Virus record (IMG/VR): IMGVR_UViG_3300032265_000583
Location: 1-49,658 of that record
Strand: one strand, 5' to 3'
Length of the DNA: 49,658 nucleotides
Origin: a virus
The translations under genes were made by a program, and so were the position numbers. The notes under the pieces were generated by a model. The model was not told the origin of the DNA and did not search any database. It was given only the letters and a program-made list of their open reading frames with translations. Positions 15,498 through 23,760 of the stretch are shown piece by piece. Numbering within the stretch: the first letter of the stretch is position 1; every line of letters begins with the position of its first letter.

Positions 15498-16492
15498 ACA
15501 AAAACCCTTGTCATTTTATCATATATTTTATCGCAGTGGTTACACTCTGTACCACACACTGTTTTACAATTATTAGTTAATTCATTGAATCCAAGATCTG
15601 CTAAATCATTTGCCAATACATTTGTAAGGAACATTGTACCGGTGGTACTTAATAAATCTCCAAACTTTATATTTCCACTACGCTTCTGATAAGCATCAAT
15701 TACTCTAAACCAGCGATTTACAGGAAAACCTCGTCCAGCAATTTTAATAACATCAACCAGTCCGTCAAATTTGCTCAGATCGTTTGGCAATGTAAAAGCT
15801 GTCTTTAACCACTCTGCTGGATTCTCTTTAAAATAACTTACACAGCCAAGTCGATTGTGTACATTATCTGTAATATCTCGCTTATCGTGCATTTTCACTT
15901 GGCTAATGATTAAATCATCCCATTGCTTCCATTTGCAATCAACTATGCATCCTTCATTAACTAACATAGTTATCTTAATACCATGCTGGTTGCCGTAATT
16001 TCTCATTTTTATCAGTGTATCTAAATCTCTGTTCAAGCTACGGTCAACAATGATACTGGTAACACCCAGCACTTCATGCATAAAAATAAAATCTTTTAAT
16101 GTTCTTACTAAATTGTTCACGCTGTTCTTTACTTCTATCGTAGGTTTATTAGCTTGGAAATCTTTAGTAACGCCAGCTCTTAATAGATACGTGTTATTTA
16201 AAGTTATCATATCAACATCTATGTTCTTAACATGTTCTATAAGTTCTGGAACTTGCCCATAAAATTCATTAGAATATAAACTTGGATTAACAAGATAGTG
16301 CATTTTGATACCATACATTTTTCTAATGGCGTACAATTCCTCGAACATTTCAGTGCCGTTAAATATACTTCTGGCACTTCCAAATTTATTGTCGCTAAAA
16401 TATATGTCCGAGATACTTTCAATATCTAGACTGGGCAATGCTTCAAGCATACCCTGTGTGTATGGTATACTAAATTTATGGAGTGTAGACAT
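15494..16492 (-). CDS. U32 peptidase-like (UbiU/RlhA-type) Cys-rich protein (332 aa)
   Basis: The start at 16492 is chosen because AGGA lies six bases before it. An ATG at 16543 would overlap the fibre gene by 68 bases. The order of features matches U32-family proteins: a TIM-barrel-like series (DISDIYFSD, IKMHYLVNPSLYSNEF, VDMITLNN, KPTIEVKNSVNN, ITSIIVDRSLNRDLDT-like), then the family hallmark region EGCIVDC (C182, C186). It ends in a Cys cluster, C309-x3-C313-x3-C317-x2-C320, suggesting an Fe-S or metal site. Known U32 proteins are linked to oxygen-independent hydroxylation of ubiquinone or RNA and to tRNA modification, not proven proteolysis. The substrate here is unknown; a modifier of virion proteins is one option. 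Confidence 0.65.
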   Translation of the reverse strand: MSTLHKFSIPYTQGMLEALPSLDIESISDIYFSDNKFGSARSIFNGTEMFEELYAIRKMYGIKMHYLVNPSLYSNEFYGQVPELIEHVKNIDVDMITLNNTYLLRAGVTKDFQANKPTIEVKNSVNNLVRTLKDFIFMHEVLGVTSIIVDRSLNRDLDTLIKMRNYGNQHGIKITMLVNEGCIVDCKWKQWDDLIISQVKMHDKRDITDNVHNRLGCVSYFKENPAEWLKTAFTLPNDLSKFDGLVDVIKIAGRGFPVNRWFRVIDAYQKRSGNIKFGDLLSTTGTMFLTNVLANDLADLGFNELTNNCKTVCGTECNHCDKIYDKMTRVFV

Positions 16493-19262
16493 TGTTTGTC
16501 CTACTTGCAATGCCGATCCATCCGGCTGTAATACTAGTTCCATGATACCAGTGTTCGGCTCCGGCGGTAGTAAGTGTTAGATTAAACCATCCATAATAAC
16601 CGCTATTTCTATCATATGTCAATGGGGCTACAGAAACACCCCAAGTTTGTTGTCCCATACCGTAATATTCAATACGAGCATCATAAATTCGTGTTAAACT
16701 TGGAGCTACCCCAAACTCATAGTTACCTTTCCAAGTCAAGTCAGCTGGGTTGTTGCTTAGTCCTACAAACCCTGGAATATTAACTGTCAGCGTAACACTA
16801 CCTAGAGTATTTCCAGTAAATGCTGTAGCACTTGTATAGTTGCCGCCAGTTGAACTTGACCAGCCTGCGCCTACATTAGCACTAACATACCCAGCTGAAT
16901 ATCCGCTGCCTCCGCTGGAGCTTAGGTACATGTCAATCGAACCAATAATAGTTTTTACAATATTTTGTAGTTGTGCTTGCGGGCTTGCTGTTGGCGCTGG
17001 TATAGTTGGCTTGTTGGCTAAATCGTTATAACTACCACTTGTTGCCACTGCTGGCAATGTAGAACCAAAGTTTGCATCGGTAAGAATTTTTGCCCATGGA
17101 CTCCAAGTATTTCCAGTATCTCTTCGACTGCGAATATAATTATCTGCATGAGAACCAGTACTGCCTGACCACCCTACTAGTACTTCACCACCGCCATTAC
17201 CGCCTAGTGTAATTACATTACCATAAGCGGTTGGATAACCGTTATTATAAACACTGCGCAGTGTCAGTGCTTGTCCCGGTTCTGCAACACCATTTGATTC
17301 AGCAGTAATAGTACCAAGATTTCTTATATTAGAAGACGATCCCTGAGCATTACCAGTAATATTACCTACTACATCACCTGTTAGATTGCCAACAAATGAA
17401 TTTGAAGTTACTGTTGATAATCCAGAAATAGTAGCAGATGTGCTGCCTAATGATATTGTTGTTGATCCAAAGGTAATACTACTATTAGATAATTTGTTAT
17501 TAGCAATACTTCCAGCTAACATGGTGTTAGTAACAGTGCCTGTATCAGTAACATATACGCCATTGGTAACTGTTCCAGCATTACCTGATACATTACCAGT
17601 TACATTGCCAGTCACGTTACCAGTTAAGTTACCTGTTACATTACCAACCACTGGTCCGGTATGTGTTCCTCGACTATCACCAGTTACGTTACCAGTTATA
17701 TTACCAATTACATTTCCGGTGTGTAATCCTGTAGAATCTCCAGTTACATTACCAGTTAAATTACCAGTTACATTACCTGTTACATTGCCCGTTACTGGAC
17801 CAGTATGTGTTCCTGCGGTATTACCAGTTACATTACCAGTTACATTACCAATTACTGGACCAGTATGTGTTCCTGCGGTATTACCAGTTACATTACCAGT
17901 TACATTACCTGTGACACTTCCAAATACATTACCTGTATGAAAACCCGTTGTATTGCCAGTTACATTACCAGTTACAGGACCAAGGTGCGTTCCGGTTGTT
18001 GTTCCGGTTAAATTTCCAGTTACATTACCAGTTACATTTCCTGAAATACTAATATTGTATGTAGCAAAATTATCATAAACAAAATTATTAGGTTTTTGAC
18101 CTACTTGATCCCAGCGAATATAATTAGCCACATTTGCCGTATTTGCTAAAACTGCAACGTCTGCTAATAGTGTATGATCTGATTCTATTGAAGAATCTGC
18201 TTTACCAATAAATCTATTTGCTATCAAATTTCCACTAGAATTTCTAGCGGCAATAGTATTTGCACTGGCAGCGGTGCTTGCTGTTAAATAGTTTCCAGAT
18301 AAGTTTAACGAATCTGCTTTTTGTGCGGTAGAATACACATATCCAGCATATACATTATTAAACTGTGCTAAGGTACTGCCTAAATTAGTTCCAAAATTAG
18401 TTCCTGGTAGTATATTTGATCCTACTAACTGGATTGGGGTGTTAACAACAGATCCGCTAGTAGTCTGAAAATTTATAGTAGTACCGCTGTTATTTTTAAT
18501 AACTGGAATGCCATTTGTGTTTTTAATAGTAAGTGCTGTACCAATGTTAACTCCATCATTATCGACATTAATACTAGTTAAGAATGTTGGGTTAGTTACT
18601 GGTGCATAAAAATTAGGAGGATTATTTCCTAAATTATCTGCGTTTGTTGTAGTTCCATATATTTTATAAGATGAATTAAATGTTACACCTTGAAAAATTG
18701 TCGGAAAACCTTCGATAGAATTTTTAGGTGTGAAATTTAAATTAGAATTTATAACAAAGATTCTTTTATTATCAGCCCACGCTTCTTGAATTGCATGACG
18801 ATTACTTTGACTATCCTCTATCTCTACACTTTTCATCTGTGTTACACCATAACCGGTAACACTTTGAGGTCCGATTAATGTATAGCCGCCGCCATCGAAT
18901 ACTTTTAATTGATTGGAAATTTCATCATACCACATGTCTCCTAATTGAGGATTACTCGGAGGGTTAGGATTACTTGGAGTTGTTACATTATTAATTGCAA
19001 GAGTTTTCCAAATTGCACCGTCATATACATTTAATTTTAATTTATCGGTACCAGAATTAAACCATGCCTGACCTTTGATAGGTTTAGGAGGAGGAGATAT
19101 GTTAGCAAAATGTTCTAACAACCATAAAAAGTTATCGTTTTGTTTTTCACCATAACCAGCATAATTTTTACCAATTAGAGTAATATCTAAAATGGTATTA
19201 ATAGTGCCGTCTGCAACTAGTGCAAATGATTCTCCGTTAAATTTAGTTATGTTATATGACAT
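16476..19262 (-). CDS. Tail fibre protein with GNVTGN repeat shaft and knob-like end (928 aa)
   Basis: Residues 1-135 are the shared N-terminal attachment domain (DGTINTILDITLIGKNYAGYG, GQAWFNS, GDMWYDE), followed by the second shared region (FKxIYGTTTNADNLG-like). Residues about 405-565 consist of GNVTGN/GTHTGPVxGN repeats, partly as exact 20-residue units, a likely trimeric beta or polyglycine-type shaft. Further on, a pyocin-knob-like block (NTWSPWAKILTDANF) precedes a C-terminal beta domain of about 170 residues, probably the receptor-binding tip. It overlaps the U32-like start by 17 bases. No clear late motif was found in the 33-base gap upstream, so it may be read from the preceding fibre genes. 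Confidence 0.8.
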   Translation of the reverse strand: MSYNITKFNGESFALVADGTINTILDITLIGKNYAGYGEKQNDNFLWLLEHFANISPPPKPIKGQAWFNSGTDKLKLNVYDGAIWKTLAINNVTTPSNPNPPSNPQLGDMWYDEISNQLKVFDGGGYTLIGPQSVTGYGVTQMKSVEIEDSQSNRHAIQEAWADNKRIFVINSNLNFTPKNSIEGFPTIFQGVTFNSSYKIYGTTTNADNLGNNPPNFYAPVTNPTFLTSINVDNDGVNIGTALTIKNTNGIPVIKNNSGTTINFQTTSGSVVNTPIQLVGSNILPGTNFGTNLGSTLAQFNNVYAGYVYSTAQKADSLNLSGNYLTASTAASANTIAARNSSGNLIANRFIGKADSSIESDHTLLADVAVLANTANVANYIRWDQVGQKPNNFVYDNFATYNISISGNVTGNVTGNLTGTTTGTHLGPVTGNVTGNTTGFHTGNVFGSVTGNVTGNVTGNTAGTHTGPVIGNVTGNVTGNTAGTHTGPVTGNVTGNVTGNLTGNVTGDSTGLHTGNVIGNITGNVTGDSRGTHTGPVVGNVTGNLTGNVTGNVTGNVSGNAGTVTNGVYVTDTGTVTNTMLAGSIANNKLSNSSITFGSTTISLGSTSATISGLSTVTSNSFVGNLTGDVVGNITGNAQGSSSNIRNLGTITAESNGVAEPGQALTLRSVYNNGYPTAYGNVITLGGNGGGEVLVGWSGSTGSHADNYIRSRRDTGNTWSPWAKILTDANFGSTLPAVATSGSYNDLANKPTIPAPTASPQAQLQNIVKTIIGSIDMYLSSSGGSGYSAGYVSANVGAGWSSSTGGNYTSATAFTGNTLGSVTLTVNIPGFVGLSNNPADLTWKGNYEFGVAPSLTRIYDARIEYYGMGQQTWGVSVAPLTYDRNSGYYGWFNLTLTTAGAEHWYHGTSITAGWIGIASRTNNVYTP
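17574..18042 (-). repeat. Tandem repeats coding for GNVTGN units in the fibre shaft
   Basis: A 12-base theme (ATTACCAGTTAC on the plus strand) repeated many times. Within it is a higher-order 60-base unit that is nearly identical at 17761-17820 and 17821-17880 and continues in part at 17881. In frame, the units encode GNVTGN and GTHTGPV blocks. Confidence 0.85.
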
Positions 19263-19295
19263 TGTCGCTCTCTATTAATAATTATTCATGTTGGA

Positions 19296-20948
19296 TTATA
19301 AATTAAATTGATAAGTCCATATTCCTGATAACAATTGAAACTGTCTAATAGTTACTGCTCCGCCATCTGTACAAACTACTCGACAAATTGTATCTGGTTG
19401 ATGCTCTGCTGATGGGAATACTTTACTCAAATAGGTAGTTGCTATCTGTGAATTAGTTAGCCCAGTCGTAGTTAACGACAACGCAACAGATGCTAGTTGT
19501 ATTTTTTTATCAACATAATCTTTATTTGCCGCATCTGTTAAATTTTGTGGGGATGCTAAACTAGTAATAGTAGCAGAACTAACATCAACACTGCCAGTTC
19601 CTTTGGGTTTTAAAACAACATTACCGTTGCCCATAACTGGATTTACATAACTTATAATATTAGTTGCAATACCAATATTTCCTGCTACTACACTGGTCAA
19701 TGCTCCAATTGTTTGTAATCCTGGGGCTGCAATTATTGAACTTCCTAAGCTACTGGCTGTAATAACATCAAGGTTGTTAATCTTATAAGTTTTTCCTGAT
19801 GCTAAATTTATATGCTCGCTACTAGTCCAAGAATCAGTACTATCAATCCAGTTAAAAGTCTTGTCTGTTGATCCTTTTAATGTAATTCCGCCACCGTCAG
19901 CTAACACATCAGACGGTGAAGCAATTTTACCTAATTCAATATTTTTATCAGTAACTGTTAATGTTGTTGAATTAACTGTAAGAGTGCTACCTTTAACTGT
20001 TAAATTTCCTTGAACAGTAAGATCGCCATTTACATCAAGAGTAGTTTCTGGATTCTGAGTTAAAATTCCTACTTTACTAGTAGACCCATTAATAAAGAAT
20101 GCAATTGGTTGGCTCGAAGCAGTCTTTGTTTGAATTTGAAAATTTTGATCTGCTCTATTCGATTTAATGTTAAAAAGAGAAGATGTTACATACAGCTCGC
20201 TGTCAGAGCCTGTTCCTAATTTTAACGGGGTCGAATTCTGTATGCTAAGAGTGCCTGTACTTTGACTGTTATCATTAGTTGATACAAAATTTTCTGCTGT
20301 TTTTAAAACACCTTCGGCAGATACCAATGCATTTGCTTTAGTTGCAACTGTGTCAAATACAAAATTTGAAAGCGAACTAGCAGTGAAACCAACATTTAAA
20401 ATTGCAGGCATTCCGCTAATTTGTTCTTTAGGAGTAAATGAAACTTTACTGAACACTCCTAATAATGTTTGCGCTACAAACAGATAAACAACAGTCCTAG
20501 AAATGTTGTTTGAATCTAAAATATCTTCAACAGTAAAACCTGATAATCCTTGCTGAGCCGAGTATATCGGACCCGCAAGCATAGTTGCAATGCCGTCATT
20601 AAAATATAATTGCTCACGAACATTATCAATCCATAAATCGCCAGCGGCTAAATTGCTTGGAGGAGTACTCGATGTTATGGTGCCGCCACTGACAACAAAT
20701 TGCATTCCGTTATAAACTTTTAAACGATTTTCTGCGGTGTCATACCACAATTGTCCTTGTATTGGATTATTGGGCTCCACTGTATTAGAAAAGTTTTCTA
20801 GTAATCTAACAAAATTGTCGTTAATAAACACACCAAATCCAGAAAAGTTTTTTCCAATTAGTGTTAAATCTGTTGCAAGTTGATCAATAGTACCGTCTAC
20901 AACACTAGTTAATGCCGAGCCGTCAGTTTTTAATATAGTATAGCTCAT
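19296..20948 (-). CDS. Tail fibre protein (550 aa)
   Basis: The shared N-terminal domain is clear (DGTIDQLATDLTLIGKNFSG, LLENFSN, GQLWYDT, GDLWIDN), then the second shared region with FVAQTLLGVFSKVSFTPKE. The C-terminal part contains a patterned beta stretch (TTLDVNGDLTVQGNLTVKGS, LTVTDKNIELGKIASP) and NLTDAANKDYVDKKI, typical of T4-like long-fibre or gp36-type proteins. The last 80 residues form a small beta end domain. Its ATG overlaps the previous stop by one base (TAATG), so it is made together with the 714-aa fibre. Confidence 0.8.
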   Translation of the reverse strand: MSYTILKTDGSALTSVVDGTIDQLATDLTLIGKNFSGFGVFINDNFVRLLENFSNTVEPNNPIQGQLWYDTAENRLKVYNGMQFVVSGGTITSSTPPSNLAAGDLWIDNVREQLYFNDGIATMLAGPIYSAQQGLSGFTVEDILDSNNISRTVVYLFVAQTLLGVFSKVSFTPKEQISGMPAILNVGFTASSLSNFVFDTVATKANALVSAEGVLKTAENFVSTNDNSQSTGTLSIQNSTPLKLGTGSDSELYVTSSLFNIKSNRADQNFQIQTKTASSQPIAFFINGSTSKVGILTQNPETTLDVNGDLTVQGNLTVKGSTLTVNSTTLTVTDKNIELGKIASPSDVLADGGGITLKGSTDKTFNWIDSTDSWTSSEHINLASGKTYKINNLDVITASSLGSSIIAAPGLQTIGALTSVVAGNIGIATNIISYVNPVMGNGNVVLKPKGTGSVDVSSATITSLASPQNLTDAANKDYVDKKIQLASVALSLTTTGLTNSQIATTYLSKVFPSAEHQPDTICRVVCTDGGAVTIRQFQLLSGIWTYQFNL

Positions 20949-23092
20949 TATAGGACCCCAGTAAAAATTATATAATTAATAGTTTCGTAAGGATTCATAA
21001 TATTAATAGATGCACCAGTTTGATTTGATAGTACACCGCCACTATTAGATAATGCTTGGCCAGTTCCGGTATCTGCGGCTAGTGCCACTGCCGAGCCAGC
21101 CGAGTAAGGATCTGATGGTGCATTTTGCACACCAACTGCATAATACTGAGTATTACTGTCGCTTTTTAAACTATGTTTATGGTCTGGAAGATTAGATTGA
21201 GTTAGTGTAACTTGTTGATTTCCCGATCCTGTTCCAATTATGTCAGCTGTAACATCACTTACCCTATTAGCAGAACCTCCTCCAGCACTAATTTGTGTTC
21301 CAGATCCGTCCTTATACGGAACTGTTAATCCGTTACTCATGTTATCACGACCTAACGGAAATCTTCCTCTAAGGTCAGGAATTGCAAAAGTGTTTAATCC
21401 TTGTAGCAATACTGCCGCCTTATATGTATAACCAATTATTCCAAACAATACAGAATAAGTGCTTATCGGTAACTCACTTCCATCGCATAGTAAATATCCA
21501 GACGGAATTATTGTTCCCGCAAATGGCATTACACAACCAACTGGCATAGTTGCCACATGATTTAATAATGTTTGTTTTGTAGTTTTTAATAATCCCACTC
21601 CTGGTCGATGCATTAAGAATTCGTCACTAAGTGTAGTATCTGATACTGCTGTTTTGTTAGTAATAATAGCATTACTAACAGTAGTATTAAAAATTGCCTG
21701 ACTTGAACTACTTTGTCCGTCAAAACTAACAATATTACTAGACACATCGCCTGTTAAACTAAACTGTGTTGGACTTGCTAATTTTGCGGCGCTACCGTTT
21801 ACACTTCCTGCTAGCGACCCTGTGAAACTACCGTTAAACGTTCCAATAAACGATTGAGCATACACATTTCTAAATCTTCTCAATGAAGATCCAATGTCAT
21901 ATAAGCCCGTTGCAGAATCTGTTCCAGGCAATAAAACTGCGCCCGCGCTAGGAGTTCCGTTAACTAAATTGTTAACTAATACATTACCATAAGCTGTTAC
22001 TGTGCCGCCAAAGTTACTGTTTAGTGTAACAGCTAAACCGCCCTGAGTTTTAATACTTCCAGTAGTCAAACTAGTTGAATTTGTATTTCCAGTAATATTT
22101 AAACCAGTACTTGCAGTAATTAATCCAGATACATCTAAGGTTGAGACAGGACTAGTATTATCTAAACCTATACCAACTTTTCCAGATGAATCAAGATATA
22201 CAGTTGTTTGTGTTTTAGTACCGCTATTCAACTGGAACGAAATGTTACTGCCGCTATTTCTATTATAAAATACTGTCGAGCTTCCAGAAGTTCCGATATT
22301 AAAACTTAAATCAGTTCCTAATGTTACACCACCGCTTGATCTAATACTTAACGGATAATTAGTTACGCTACTAGTATCAGATCTTAAAAAATTAGAAGAA
22401 GGAACTGTTGTATTTCCGACTAATAAAGCATCTGCTTGTTGTGCTGTTCCCCAAAATCTTGTAAGACTAGTAGTGCCAGTGGCATCCACTGTACTTAAAT
22501 TAACACCTTGATTGATTGTAGTAAATCCTGGAACTGCAAGTTTAGGCGTGAACGTGTCTTTACTAATAATACTAATTCTATAACTGACTTTTGTAGACGA
22601 ATTTGAAGCGTAATTAGAAATTACACTATGAGAGATATTGTTAGTATCAACAATAGTTTCAACTTGCGGACCTGTTAATGTACCCTGACTATATTGAGGT
22701 CCTACAAGTAACCAATTAGATCCTGAAAACAAATACAACTGGCTATTTGCAGTATCAACCCACAAATCTCCTTGCAAACTATTTGCAACTTCTGGAGCAC
22801 TTGTTGATTTTTTTAATGATCCAGCAGTATTCCAAGTAGTACTGTCCCATACATATAGTGTACTAACTTCGGTATTATACCAAAGTTGTCCTTCGACAGG
22901 GCTGGCTGGAGGAACTGGGCTAGCAAAATTTTCTAGTAAATGTAAAAAATTATTGGCAATTATTGGGCCGTACCCAGAATAATTTTGCCCAACAAATGAT
23001 ACACTTGTCTGACTGTTAAGACTTTGATCCTGTACAACTAATGGAGGTTTTGCTGGATTATCGGCTTCAGTAAAAGTAACTTGATAAGTCAT
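20948..23092 (-). CDS. Tail fibre protein with phage tail collar domain (714 aa)
   Basis: It has the shared N-terminal domain (SVSFVGQNYSGYG, LLENFASPVPP, GQLWYNT, GDLWVDT) and a long beta shaft. Near residues 515-600 is a tail collar domain: PVGCVMPFAGTIIPSGYLLCDG, then YSVLFGIIGYTY and FAIPDLRGRFPLGRD, as in T4 gp12 and many receptor-binding fibres. The remaining C-terminal part (HKHSLKSDSN, NPYETINYIIFTG) matches the usual end of collar proteins. It may be the short tail fibre equivalent of gp12. A GGAG site precedes the ATG, and the stop overlaps the next fibre start. Confidence 0.85.
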   Translation of the reverse strand: MTYQVTFTEADNPAKPPLVVQDQSLNSQTSVSFVGQNYSGYGPIIANNFLHLLENFASPVPPASPVEGQLWYNTEVSTLYVWDSTTWNTAGSLKKSTSAPEVANSLQGDLWVDTANSQLYLFSGSNWLLVGPQYSQGTLTGPQVETIVDTNNISHSVISNYASNSSTKVSYRISIISKDTFTPKLAVPGFTTINQGVNLSTVDATGTTSLTRFWGTAQQADALLVGNTTVPSSNFLRSDTSSVTNYPLSIRSSGGVTLGTDLSFNIGTSGSSTVFYNRNSGSNISFQLNSGTKTQTTVYLDSSGKVGIGLDNTSPVSTLDVSGLITASTGLNITGNTNSTSLTTGSIKTQGGLAVTLNSNFGGTVTAYGNVLVNNLVNGTPSAGAVLLPGTDSATGLYDIGSSLRRFRNVYAQSFIGTFNGSFTGSLAGSVNGSAAKLASPTQFSLTGDVSSNIVSFDGQSSSSQAIFNTTVSNAIITNKTAVSDTTLSDEFLMHRPGVGLLKTTKQTLLNHVATMPVGCVMPFAGTIIPSGYLLCDGSELPISTYSVLFGIIGYTYKAAVLLQGLNTFAIPDLRGRFPLGRDNMSNGLTVPYKDGSGTQISAGGGSANRVSDVTADIIGTGSGNQQVTLTQSNLPDHKHSLKSDSNTQYYAVGVQNAPSDPYSAGSAVALAADTGTGQALSNSGGVLSNQTGASINIMNPYETINYIIFTGVL

Positions 23093-23095
23093 TTA

Positions 23096-23704
23096 TTAAA
23101 CTCCTACTAAACCAGTTAAACTTTGAATTCTTACTGTATAATCAATTTGTATCAATCGGTTTAAACTTTTTAATACAGGATGAAAAATGACATGGGTTAA
23201 TAACAAAGTAGAACCGTCTGCGTTTCTACTTTGCAGTCCTAGTTCGTCAAAAACAAAAGTTGATTGATTATCTGATACCGTGTCGTATGCACTTTGTCCG
23301 TTAGGTTCGCCGTAGTCTAATAAACAAGTGACAAAAATATCAGTATAATTAGTGCCGGTAACATGCCTTGATTCTATAAAGTTTCTTGTAGGGTCAAGAT
23401 TAGTACTAGAATTATTATTAACTACTTTATTATAAGTTTGATTATACAAACTTGCATTTGTACCGCTGGTATTTGGAGTTAAATATGTAATAATTCCTGT
23501 TGGATCTATAGCGGTTCCGCCATTTCCAAATGCCATTGTGTAGATAAATCCCTGGCCGCTATTGGCCATACTTTCTGCTAGAGCAATACTAATATTTTCG
23601 TAGTGAATTGCGTTGCGTTTATCAATATAAACTTCAGCGGAAAGGGGGTCATATATTTTAATATGACCCTCTATATGGATTCCAGTTGCGTCTTTAGTCT
23701 GCAT
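23096..23704 (-). CDS. Putative baseplate/virion structural protein (202 aa)
   Basis: Function not firmly recognised. The protein starts with a short beta segment (TGIHIEGHIKIYDP), then a helix (ISIALAESMANSGQGFIYTM), and ends in beta strands (LTHVIFHPVLKSLNRLIQIDYT). This pattern recurs as a conserved structural protein between the giant baseplate-associated protein and the fibres in T4-like marine phages. It is in the position where T4 has gp8, but no gp8 similarity is visible. A late motif lies 20 nt upstream. It stands three bases from the next fibre gene. Confidence 0.65.
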   Translation of the reverse strand: MQTKDATGIHIEGHIKIYDPLSAEVYIDKRNAIHYENISIALAESMANSGQGFIYTMAFGNGGTAIDPTGIITYLTPNTSGTNASLYNQTYNKVVNNNSSTNLDPTRNFIESRHVTGTNYTDIFVTCLLDYGEPNGQSAYDTVSDNQSTFVFDELGLQSRNADGSTLLLTHVIFHPVLKSLNRLIQIDYTVRIQSLTGLVGV

Positions 23705-23724
23705 ATCAATCTCTCTTTATCTTA

Positions 23725-23732
23725 TATTTATC
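23725..23732 (-). promoter_or_regulatory. Late promoter-like motif GATAAATA
   Basis: GATAAATA on the minus strand, 20 nt before the ATG at 23704, in a 56-base gap after the giant gene. It has seven of eight matches to the T4 late octamer. Confidence 0.65.
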
Positions 23733-23760
23733 AACAGCTATTATCTGCTAGTTTATTCAT

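Noticed and set aside
15533-15556. Radical SAM motif C-x3-C-x2-C in the U32-like protein
   Set aside because: The spacing fits, but it is at the very C-terminus rather than near the start of a barrel, and the rest of the protein follows the U32 pattern.
16493-16543. Upstream ATG (16543) for the U32-like protein
   Set aside because: It would overlap the fibre gene by 68 bases and add residues unlike the family; AGGA is well placed before 16492.
17386-17940. A 184-codon plus-strand open frame rich in LPVTLPV repeats
   Set aside because: It is the antisense of the GNVTGN repeat in the fibre gene; repeat composition keeps stops out of the other frame, and there is no ribosome binding site.
17574-18042. 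CRISPR-like array appearance
   Set aside because: Repeats are contiguous, in frame with a fibre gene and have no unique spacers.
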